From Luscinia megarhynchos (lineage: Eukaryota; Chordata; Aves; Passeriformes; Turdidae), in assembly GCA_034336665.1 (NCBI GenBank), contig JAPFBE010000013.1, forward strand, positions 15,603,056 through 15,667,055: DNA of 64,000 bases, read 5' to 3'. Position numbers and translations under genes: made by a program. Below are positions 51,101 through 63,100 of the stretch, in pieces. Position 1 is the first letter of the stretch. Every line of letters starts with the position of its first letter. The notes under the pieces were generated by a model. That model ran no database searches. It was not told where the DNA came from and saw only the letters and a list, made by a program, of their open reading frames with translations.

Positions 51101-54100
51101 GCTGTTATTGTTAATTATTAGTTCAGTACTGAAAGAGCTATATTCAAATGCCAGCTGAAGCATCAGAAATAACATTAACTGCCCCTCAAGGCTGGAGTTA
51201 AATTATGCTTGGTTTTAATTAGAATAGATTACATCACCAAAATACTGGTTTATAGTATTTTTTCTGAAGTCAAAGCTGCAGAAAGGAGTTCATTACTACC
51301 CATTTGGAGTAGTAAATGCTACAACAGTTTTAGGATGTTGTAAATGCATCTCAAACACAACCCAAGTTATTTTATTCTCTAATTTATCCTACCATCTGAA
51401 GCTGTGGTAGTAAAAACTTCAGCTGAGGCTTCATTAGACTTATTGTCTGTAAGGAAAAAAAAAGGAGAAATATTAAAGCAGTTCTTAAAAGTAGTTATAA
51501 AGGCTGAAAATTTTGTTTAGGCTTGTGTCATACTGTGCACCTTCACAGAAGGTATGGCTGAGAATTAATGTAATTCTTTCCTTTCTGTCACATCTAAATA
51601 CTTTAAAATTTTTATATACAGAGTGGATGTATCATAGCATTAGCATAGTCTGCAGGCAAGACCATAGACTGCTTTAATGAACAGCTCTTCAATGTGAATA
51701 CTTTTCTAGAAAACTTTTTTTCTCTAAAATTATGATTTATCTCCCTTCCCTCTGAAGCTGTGTTTCCAGAGGAGTAGGCTGTGGCTTTTGCTGCAGTCTT
51801 ACTTTGTGGAAAAACATCTCAATAGGAATACACAGAGCCACAAGAGAAGCCAGCTGAGTAGTTGCCCCTAGATGCTGCCAAGGGGTCAGCAGCTCAGTGG
51901 TATTGTCTGTGCAGCATGCACAACTTAAAACATTTAAAAAGGCATAAATATGCATTTGCACCTCAAGAGGAGACATGCACAAGAGGGTGCTAAAGGAAAT
52001 CTGTGTGCCCTTCTCACCAGTCACTCTGCATCCTCAGAGGTGCTGAAAACTGCACTGCCAAGTCCCCTTGCTTTCACCAAAACCAGGACAGTATTTCTCC
52101 CCATTTCCCTAACCATGTGGCTAATTCTTACAGTACAGGTTATAGGGGAGTTTCTCCACTATCCACAGACATGCAGACCTTTGCATGTTTTTCTGAAGGT
52201 GTGTGTGAGGATTTGATTTCCCAGGGAGCCACAAGTGCTCTGTGAGAGACACATGATTATAACAGCTCACTGGTGCCATGCTAGAGTATTTTTGGGTATG
52301 GGAAGTACAGCAAGATTCTGCCCAAACAAACAAGTGTCTTCTGTTTGTGCAGGAGTTTCTTAGCTCATTCAGAGGCTTGAGCAAAGGTTTGAGCCAAAAA
52401 ACCTGCCAGAGAGTTCAAGCTGTGTGATGAACTTGTACAATAAATCTTCTATACTGTTGGTGTTGCTTCAGTATTTTAAATAACAAGAGAACACAGGTGT
52501 TTGGTGTTCTCAACATTTTAGACGTGTCCTATCTATGAAAAACCTACCGAAGGAAACAAATATTTCTTCTGATGAGATATTCCTTGTCTCATTTCCTGGG
52601 AAGGGAAACAGACACACACACGAGAATGTCTTATGTGTCTCATGGGTCCCTTGCAGCATCAGCGTTGATCTCAACTCATAGAAACCTTCACTGTCTTGCA
52701 AGTCTTCTTGTACCACAGAAATTTCTTGGGGAGAGAAGAAAAAAAGGAAAGGACTCTCTTGTTACCTCCAAACTGTAAGTCAGAGCTGTGCTGGTTCCCT
52801 GTGGGGAGGCTGCTTTACCTGCAGGCTGCTCTGTCAGGATTGCTCTGTCCATGCACCACAGGAGCCTTGGCTTGGGAAATGCCTTCCTCACCACACAGCT
52901 CACACTGGGCTGTGGGGCAGCACAAGGCACTTGTTAGGCTGCAGATTTGTATATTTATACACACATACACACACATTATATATATATGTATCTTAGGTGA
53001 GCTTCTGATGTTTCTCTCCTGGCTGCCAGCCTCCAAACCCCTGCATGGACAGTGCTTGTTTACTCACAGTCCTGCTCTGGAAGGAAGCACTTGCTTCTTC
53101 TTTATGGTGTTCCTTGCCCACTCCCCTCTTTCTCCTGGTTGCAGACACTGATGAATGAGAGCCCAGGGACACCCCTGCTGCCCTGGGTGTCAGGACTCCA
53201 GCCCCCTCCAGTCCTGTGCTGTGGCTGGAGAGATGTAGAGTGACCCCCCACTCTCCTGCTCCCAGCAGCAAACACTCACATGGAAAAACACTGAACTGGT
53301 AAGGGCACAGTGTGTGTGAGGAGAATGAGACACTTTCTGATTGCCATGTAAGTCCTGTCTTCATTAGGCAGATAAAGCTACAATTCCCATCAAGAAAAGA
53401 CTGCCTGGCCCAATGATATGTTGAATATACAGAACTGGATACTTTTCTAGCAGACACAATATGTAAGAGATTTTCAGAAATCACAAGGAATTGAATACTT
53501 TAGATGCAGGAGTCCTGGTTCTACGCCAATTGTTCCAAAGAACAAGTTGTGTGTTTGTGCTCAGTTTAATTTCTCAGCAAACAATAGATTTGAGGCAGGA
53601 CCTCAAAATCAAGGCTAGATGAAGGGTTGGGCACTAGCAGGGTGAGAGTCTCATCCTCATGCTGCCCAGATATTCACAAGTATGTTTATTTAGCAGTTTA
53701 TGACACTGCTAAGTACTAAACACTGTTATAAGAGAAATGGCCTTGTTCCTTTCAAAAGAAGAAAAAAGCATTTGCTACTCATGCAACACAAACCTCTCCT
53801 GCTCCCTCATTCAAAGAAAGTGGTTCCCACATTTAGTTGAAAGCAAGCTTGATGTATTGAAGCCAGCAGAAGTCAATCAATCAGTAGGAAGGGTGAAAGT
53901 ATACAGCTGAAACTCTTTCCCTGCCATGGTAAACAGCACCTCAACTCGTAGTGTAATTGCTTTATCCTATTTCCCTCTTCATTTTCCCCTTATTTTTCAG
54001 GCACTTTTAGGTCATAATACTTTATAAATTCTTCCTATGAAGAAATGCAAATCTGATATCCTTACTAGATTTAGGCCCTAAAAAAAATAGGGCAGAAAAG

Positions 54101-57100
54101 AGAAGTAAATAAATTGGTGTTTGTTTGGAGGTGAGGAGCAGACAGAGGCTCTTGGGGGAGTTTCCATTTCCCAGTCCTGTGATAGCAGCACCCCTTGCTC
54201 TGTTCAACAGCACAGTGCAGACAAAAGCCTGCAATACCCAGCACCACCCCCAGAAACAGGTCACCAGGCAAGTTACACCAGAACCCACTGACTGTGTGAA
54301 CTGGGTGGTTATGGATAGTACAAGGCTCTGCCTGCCCACGAGCTCTGTTTCCAAGGAAAACCTTCTTGATTTGATACTTGCAGATCCAAAGCTTTAACTT
54401 GGAGAGATGGAACAGGAATCAGAGCACCACAGCTGATAGCCAGAGAGGCTAACTAGTCAGTCATATAAATACTTGTTATGCCAAGCATGACCAGTGCAAT
54501 TCAGCAGACTTTTAGGTTTTGCCTAAAAGCAGAAGCCCTGCACAAGCAGACCCTTAGCTGGCTCTGGCTTGTGCTCAATGCCTTGCCTGCTGCCCTGTGA
54601 GCTCAGCCACTGTGCAGGTCCCTCCTGTCCTGATCCAGCTCAGCTTGCCTGCCCCTGCTGGGGTGGAGTCACAGGCATCACTCTTTGCTCCAAAATTGCT
54701 CACCTTCTGCAAGGTGCTGGCTGAGCCCTCCTGCAGGCTGATGGAGATCTCAGGAAAAGCTGGAAAGCAAACATAAACGTTTTAGTGAAATGGACACTGC
54801 AAATCAGAGTAACAGCTGCTAATGGCACTTAACAGCCTTGTTTCATAAGAAGAGTGGAAATTAAATCCTACCTCCAGCCACATATCAAGCAAGATAAGTG
54901 TGCACAGCTGCAATTTGAGGTCAAGGAAGTGGTTTACAAGACTTTCAGCAGCTATTGCCACAGGATCCAGGATGCATTTCACCACCTACCCCAGCTAGGC
55001 TTGGGTGGCTTTGCTGGGGAAATGAACTGAAACCATCCTGTAGTCACAGCAGAGCCACCCTTCCCATGAAATCAAACACACCCCAGGTGCTGGTTCCTCT
55101 GTGTGCTTTCCAAAGGTATCTCCAAAGGCTTTAGCCATCCCCCAAAATGCTGATTGGCTTTGGGTGCCAGCTGCCCACCTGCTGTTGCCTGGACAGGCTT
55201 TTGACAGTGTCCCCACAGATGCTTCCTGCCCTTGCACAGAGCCCACCCTCACAGCAGAGCACTAGTGACCACACCCACATGAAACAAAAAACTGTTTTCT
55301 TCTGTTTTTGCAGCATTTTGCTTCTGGGCACAGCTGTATATTTGTATTTATAGCTGTATAAATTAAAGCTATCAGGTACCATAAGCCTCTTTAAACTTTA
55401 GCCATTGGGATGCCTGGTTTGGAGCAATATTGACTGACTTGTTGAGTAAGGGACTATTGAAACTGTGTTAATCTATAACAAATCTCAAAATCTCAGATAA
55501 GTTTGGCTTCTGGCCCTTTCTGAGCACTGAAACTGGACTGGAAACAAGTGTTCTCCCTGAATTACTTATCATTCTTTATCTTTCCATTGTAAACTTTACT
55601 TTTAATCTCTACCATTAATATAATTTTCTCTTTTTCTTAAGTTAATTGATACAGGACCACCTCAGCTAATTACATTCCCCCCTGAGGTGAACTATTCAGG
55701 TTTCCCTGTTGCTTTATACAGCTAATCCACTAAGGACTCTCTTGACTTTATTGTTAATTTCCATTTTTTCTGCTTGATGTTACTGATGGATTCTGTCTGG
55801 GCATGACTTACATTTAATTACCATGGCCTTATGGTTTTCTGGGCTTACAGTACTTTTTGTGAGTGGAATTTCCTGTTTTTTAAATCTCTTCTGGGTTTTG
55901 TTTTTTTTTTTTTTTTTTTTTTGAAGGGTGGGCTGGGGCAAGAGTTACAGATTCTTCCTACCAGGAAATGAGTATCCTATGATTTCATTCTTTATTCTTT
56001 GCCAAAACTATGCAGATGGCAGTGGAGCTGGCAGAAGACAGAGAGACTTTTTCAGATACAGGGGAAAGTCTGGTAAACTGGATCCTCTAATCACTACAGA
56101 AGTTGGCTGGGAGGCTAAATGATGTCTGGTCTAGTGCATGGTCTTCCTTTTGGTTTTTTTTTAGGAGAATGGGTATGCTTTCCCACACCTGTATTGAGCT
56201 CTGTCCTCTGCTTCCTCAGATGACTTTTGTTTGCTGAGTAGCTGTTCTGGCAGGCAGCTTTCATGCATAGCTCTGAATGGTCTAATAGATCTTTTCCAAT
56301 TAACATCTCAGCCCCTGCTAACACATTGACATTCATTTGTCTTGCTAGGATATTTACCAATCTTTTGGATCTAGCAGAAATTCAATATTTAGTTCAGTAG
56401 TTTCTGCTGCTGAGCTTTTACTCTGACAAAAAGGAGAAATCAATATTTGGCAGAGTTGGACATGAAAAGGCCATACCTTTTCACAGCCACTTGTTTCTAG
56501 AAGAACTCTACTCTGGAAGAGAAATATTTTAAAGTATTTCAATCCAAAAGCACCCTCTTAAAAACATCTTGATCAAATATCTGTTTTTACCCAACACACC
56601 AAGACTCTCAGCATCCTTGAGAGATCTTTTCATGCCTTCTCCCTCCTCTCTGGTCCAATTCTCAGCCCTATTTGGGCCACCTCAAGCAACAGACCTTGCT
56701 GTCTCTGCTGTGTTTAGCCCTGCCTGAAGTATTTTCAGAGGGATCCTACATGAGGGGTTTCCCTCTCCCCCTCTGTGCTTTACAGCCCTGAGCTGCAATA
56801 GCTGCCTGCCCTCCCTGCCCTGCTTTAAAGCCCCCCAGCCCTAGGGCTTTGATTGCATGAGTGTTTGGGTGGCAGGGGAGATGCTGGCTTGCCAAGATGG
56901 GAAAACCTCCCCAGGTTTCAGCTGGCCTCTTTCCCTAGCTGTGCCCTTGCTAATGGCCAGCATGACAGATATAACCCAGATATGGTGCTGTTGATTTTGT
57001 ATGTGTATACTGTCCTCAGGTTCTGTCCCACCCATTTGAGGCTGGATCTGACTGCCAGAACACAAATACTCATTTCTTTATTCTCTGGTCAGCACAAGGA

Positions 57101-60100
57101 GCAAGAGAGGTGCTGCCATCTGAAAAGACTCTTTGTCCCCAGATGTCACCTGGAGAGGGCTGGATTATCCTGGGCAGTCTCTGACAGTGCTGCACAGGGA
57201 TGTGGGCTGGCTTGGGGCAAAATAATTATTTCACCTGTGAAATTCAGACATGAAAGGGCTAGGAGCACAAAAGCACACCTCCTCTGAGTGGTGGACTTTA
57301 CTTACCTGAGGTCTGAGAGACTTTGCTCAGCACCCACTGCAAACCTCAGGGCTCTCAGGATGGGAAATGCAGACTGCTCACCACCAAGGGACACAGCTGT
57401 TCTCTCTGGTTTGCCTCCCTACCCTGCTGCACTGATACCTTGATAGCTCACATCTCACAGTGATTCAGAGAAAAAGCCAAATAAAGCACCCTCTTAGTAA
57501 GAGACAGGCAAATCTAGGCAAGAGCATCAGCAGTGATGGAAGAGAGAGGGTTCAAGCACATGGGTATCCCTGAATGTTTACCCAGGTGACACTGCTGCCA
57601 TTTGAGAAATGTTGATTTTAAGAGGTGTCTGAATCATGCAAGTGCAAGAGGAGGTTTCAGATCATTAGCTTCTATTTTTATTTCTTTTACATCAGTGACC
57701 AACAGCCCCCAGACACATTTTGCTTTTTTTCAGCTGCTCCCTACTGAGCCTTTCTTTGAGTTCAGAGCATCAGCCTTGAGTGGCCATGCCATCCTCAAGC
57801 TGTGGGCTTCCTTGGACAGTCAGCTGCAGTCAAGGGACTGTTGACAGGCCCAGTGTTTAATACTCATTTCTTTCAGAGCTTTGGAAATATGTTTTCCAGA
57901 CCAACTGCTCTCTAAAGAGAAAATAAAGCCTGATTTTCAAGTGGGCAGTAATTTCCTGATTCAGTTGTACCTTAGTGATAGTAGAGCAGCTCTTAAGCCA
58001 CTTGAAAGGGAATAAGGAGAGTGACCAAAGATGGAGGAGGCTTACAAAATAAAATGCCAGCCCACATGTTTGCCACTCCTGACCAATGTGAGACCCCACC
58101 AGGACCCTCATTCCCAGAGCCTTTGGCAGCAGTTGAATGTCACATGCCTTTGAGGATGTGATTTTGCTGCAGCTGTAGTCCCAAACTGCTTACTAAACCT
58201 TGGCCATGATTTCCTAACCACAGACACAGAGGCACAGAGGATCACATGGACACAGAGATTTGATGACCAGTGTGCTTCCCTGTAACCCACAAAACCCCAA
58301 CATCAACACATCAGGGTAAGATCCTTGCCATGTGCATGACAGTGAGGTTGATATATGTGCAATGAATCTGCCTGAATTTTTTCCTGCCAGAAATCGAGGG
58401 AATGAACTCAAATTCTTAGAACTCCGGGGTTATTTACTAACATTTTACATCTTTGCAGATGAAAAAAATGACTAGATAAATATGTTTATATTAAAAAAAA
58501 ACCCCCATATCTGTCAAAAGGTATTGGCTCCAGAGCCAGACAGGAGTGTCACCTTTCCAAGTGCAAGGCAGCAGGCACAGGCACGAGCCCCTTACCAAAC
58601 ACTCTCACAGTGGTGCTGCTCTTCTGGACCCTCTCTGGGTGGTGCAGCACGTGGCAGGAAAAGACTCTGCCATCGTCAGTGATTTTGGTGGGGAAAACCT
58701 TTAGGGTGTTGTTCAAACCCAGGAGGACTCTTTGCCCATGCAGCAAGCTGCTGTTCCTGTACACAGCAGGACGGGAGGGCTCCTTGGTCACAAGCTCCTC
58801 TTTCCTCCCATTTTCACCCTGTGTACAGAAAAACCCACAAAATTGTGAAGTCTAGACACATACACAGAGAAATATTTTTGTAAGCCAGCTCTATTCCCAC
58901 TATGAAAAGCTCTCCTTGCACATTAAGTGGACATCTGAGGTTTTTTTCCCAAATATATTCTCTGTCAGAACTTCAATACCAAGAGCAGTCATCATCTTGA
59001 CAATAAAATACAGAATAAATAGCTGTGTCTTATGAGTCCTGATCTCTGTAGCCTGCAGAGAGAGCAACAGAGGTGCTTTCTCACTGTACCAGTCTTTAAG
59101 TTATGCTGAACATCCCATACATATTAAATATTACTGAAATTTCAAGGAAAGCTTTGCTCTTTTAGAATGTTAAGTAGAAAAACCTTGTAATAATAACGAA
59201 AATTCATCTCTCTTATTGTCTGTGTGGCAGCCAGCCTTGGCTATAAGTACAGCCAGCATGTCCTGGACATCTGTGCCTCAGTACATATTTGCAAACTTTA
59301 CTCTGTATAATGCATGGCAAAGCACATCTATCATTGTGCTGACCTTTGGGGTTTTTTCCCCTTTCCTCTGCTACTTTGTAGAGTGAACTTGCAAAGGATT
59401 TAAAATTTTAATATTAAGAATGACCTGCATAAAGGAGATCTAAATAGATAATGAACCAGGACAGAAGGTTAAAATAACTAAACTATTTGAAGTCTCCTTT
59501 AAGGAGATCCTCAACAGTTACAGATTCTCATATATAAATGAGCAGGCAAAGCTCAAGGACACTGCTCACTGATACTTATCTGTACACACTGAAATGAATG
59601 CTAAAAAGTTACATTAAAACATGCATATAAATATTTATCCAGAAAGTGAGATAAGGTACAAAAATACAGCAAGCTTCATATCTGACAGAAAATTGCTTAA
59701 AAATAGTTTTTCATGTGGTTAACTTGATTACTGGGCCTGCATGTCTTCAGTGGCATCTGTGATGCAGAGGTTCACAAAACCAAGAACATTAGCCAGTACC
59801 TTTGTTTTCTATGTCAAAGCAGCCTGATATCTCACTATATATCTCACTACCCTTCACAGTAACCATGTATTTTTTCAGATACTAAAGCTTCACTACAGGA
59901 AAGAACAAGAAACATTTTAGTTTTGTTATACTGGCCTCTTTCCCTAGAGGTGCTCTGTATGTGCTCCTGAAACATTCAAAGCAATTAAGATGGAATTTTC
60001 CCTCTTTGTTTCCTTAACATCTATTATTTACAGTGTATATTTTGCAACCTTATGGTTATACTTTTCCACTTTATTATCACAGTCCAATGTGATTTGATAA

Positions 60101-63100
60101 GTTTTTTAGCAGATTCTGCAGGCAGGACACAGTAGAGAAGAACATTTTCACTCCAATCTGCAAAAATTCCCTGTGGTTCTTTCTGAACTTTATATCTGAG
60201 ATGAAAAATACTTACCACTAGCCATTTCAAAGGATAAGTGGACAAATTTTCTGAGGTCGGGTCCTCAAGGCATGGAATTTCTAAAGTCTGCTTTAACCAC
60301 ACTTTCTTCAGGTAGTGCCTCTCCTCTTTTACCATTGGAACAACAACAACAAAACCCAAGAAGGAAAATCAGAAACATGATGTTCATTGTGCTTTGAAAA
60401 CCAATGCTGACTAGTCTTCTGTTCAAGGAACAGACACTTTTTGGTTTAGAAGGGAGCTGTAATTTTCAACCATTAGCCCCAGACACATTTTTAAAGTGAA
60501 AGCCCTGCATCTGATTCTAGTTGCAGTTTCATGACTCAATTCACAGAATTACCTGAATTTTTTTGTCAATTCTTAAAAAAGCTTTTCTTAACTGAAGGAT
60601 CACGATGTCTCCTTTCGGAGCTGAGAATAATTTGAAGCTTCAATTTTTATCTTACAATTTTTTTTCTCTGGCAATAAACCTTCACATCAATTTTGTGCAC
60701 CTCTATTTCCCTTTCTCTGAAGATACCTGCAGACCTTCTTTTCACTAAGCAAGCTATTCAGCATGTCAGTTAGGTTAAGATTAACCCTATTTTTCAGTGT
60801 AAGTGCTCCTTTTGTTATTCTCCAACCTTCCCACTGCCACAAAACTTGTCACTCTTTCCTTTCTCATCCATTTCAAAAGCCATTTCACCACCTCCTACCC
60901 TGCCCATTGTCAATCCAGCTGTGGAGGCTGGGCAGAGTGAACAGTGCACTGCTGTGGTCCAGATGTTGGCTAAAGTCCTCTGTGTCTGTCTGTCTGTCTG
61001 TCCTATGAAGGTCTGCTGCTCTGCAAGCTTTTTACATGCTGAGTGCATCTGGATTCACTTCACTTGGATGTAAATGAAAACTGTGCTTCATCATAGACTA
61101 TCACCCTTATCCATCCCACTGGATTAAGGCTTTTTGCCCTCTTTTGAGTCAAAGTGGTTCATTGCAAAAGATCTGGTTCCCTTAAAACACAAACCTGTGA
61201 AAGGTAGCAAAGTCAATTTTTTAGTTCTCTCTAGCAAGTAGTCATCAGTCATCAGTTACTGAAAAAAGCCACAATGCTGCTGCTATGAACAGGGGCTGTA
61301 GACAGCAATAACAGCATTGAAACCTGTCTGTATCAACCAAGGGCAAGAGAAAAGAAGCAATGCCTGATTAAGGCATTAAGGAAGAGACAGAGAAACTTTG
61401 CATGAAGAGCAGAAGCGTGGGAGGGTTTCACACCAGCAGGTTGCACCTCACTGCACTCCCCTGGATCCCTCTGCCCTGTGGAGCACAGGGAAATTCCAAA
61501 AGGGCAGCCTACCACAGCACAGCCCCATGCAGTGGGCAGAGTGGCAGCCTCAGCTTTGGCACGATTATTCAGTGTGTGCTGTTTGGACACAGCATCCTCT
61601 GGCTCTCACTCTGCCTCTGGGAGGTGCTCAGGGCAGGCAGGGCTGCAGGGCTGCCCCGGGTGTGTCTCCAGGACAGCCCCAAAATGCTTGGAGCCACTGC
61701 CATGCAGGGGCCATCAGTGTTAAACATCCCTGAGTATGAGCCTTGCACAGACCTCCTCTTGCTGCAGGGGCAGCAAGGTCCAGCGTGGGGACTACCAGTC
61801 TGGCCTTGTGAGGCAGGTAAGAGGGCAGTGGGAGCACAGAAAATACCCCTAAAATAACCTGCACCCACCCTGCCCCTAACTCCTGAATGTCTGCTGTGCC
61901 TGCAGCCCCAGGCACCAGCACGGTGAGCACCTTGGCCAAGTTTGTTGTGTTTACTTGAATCTTCCTTGAGCTGTTAGCAGAAACCTGGATCAGAAAAAGG
62001 TTTCTGGGGTCATCAAATCCAGTTCTCCATGTGCACAACAACAAGCTTGCTCAACACCCCTGCCAAGTTCCGTCTTCAAGCAGTTTGGGTTTTGCCCTCA
62101 CTGCTGGCACTAAATAGCTGTTCCCAAAGTTGCCACACTGACAGTTGCCACTGCTGTTTAATTTGTTGTCAAATCAACTCTCATCTGATTTAAATAAATT
62201 TGTTCCTTTTCCAGGATAATTTCAATATCCTCCCTGGAGTTCACACTCTCCCCTGAGGCTTCCTTGCTGAGAGCAGTCATGCTGCTTCCCAGCTCCCTTT
62301 GGCCTGACAGAAGCAGCCAAATCTCCATTGCTGTGATTCTCCTCAGCAATTCCCTGCTTTGCTCCAGTGTGGTTTTGGTGGTGGGGACACACATCCTTCC
62401 ATGGGGCTAGCACCCAGCATGCCCTGCAGATGCCAGCCCTCAGCCTCAATCACACAAGGGTGTTTTCTCTTTCTGGTGCCCAAGCATCAGCACAACATGG
62501 TTTGAAGATGCAACATCCTTAGTCCCACCACATCCTGAGCTGCTCATCCAGGCTCCTCCACAACCTTTCTCCAAAATGAAAATGCAACAACTGCCCACCT
62601 CACCACCTTTTTCTACTTTACTAACTCACTTTTTACTCCACCAAAAACAAATAAGGTTCCCTAATCACGAGTTGGATAAAACAACTAAAGAGTGCCTGGT
62701 AAATAGGAAACTGTATAAGCAACATTCAATGGCACCACTGTAAATCCCAAACAAGCCACCATCACCAGCCAAGAAGAGTTCATCTATCCTGATATTTCCC
62801 CCCACCCCTCAGGAAACAGCAAATGCTCATTCACAATCACTTACCTTCTGCCTTGACAGTAAGTTGAATTTTTGCAGCCTTTGTCCCATACGGGTAAGTA
62901 GCAAAAGTGCATTCGTACTGCCCAGTAAGGGACACGGTAACATTTTCCAGATGCAGAGCCCACCAACTGCATTCAGATGTGGCATTTGGGTTGGTGGAAC
63001 ACAAGGACCCTGTGCCACCCCCACTGCAGCACCTCCTTGTGCTGAAGGACACCGAAAAGTTGTAAGGAGCCTCAGAAAACGTGAAGTGATGGGTGCCATA

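Larger units (their letters stand above)
42134..62844 (-). other. CD96: CD96 introns
   Basis: Non-coding DNA lies between the twelve exons, with GT-AG ends throughout. The largest introns are 54760-58595, 44239-48703 and 60326-62844. They contain the GGAA microsatellite (44.47 kb), two short perfect hairpins (45.57 and 48.56 kb), AC/AT and TCTG simple repeats (52.96 and 60.98 kb) and a poly-T run (55.90 kb). Few mobile elements are recognisable. No second gene is evident; one unexplained minus-strand ORF is at 62158-62394. Confidence 0.7.

Noticed and set aside
52698..52930. Longer CD96 C-domain exon starting at 52929 and running past 52819
   Set aside because: The upstream acceptor is weak and would drop the A strand. 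The exon set 54704-54759 plus 52819-52909 keeps phase and aligns with human CD96. Read-through beyond 52819 loses homology and enters a pyrimidine tract that ends in an acceptor.
61920..62060. Possible CR1 fragment (GGGGTCATCAAATCCAG)
   Set aside because: Only a short similarity to CR1; not enough to call an element.
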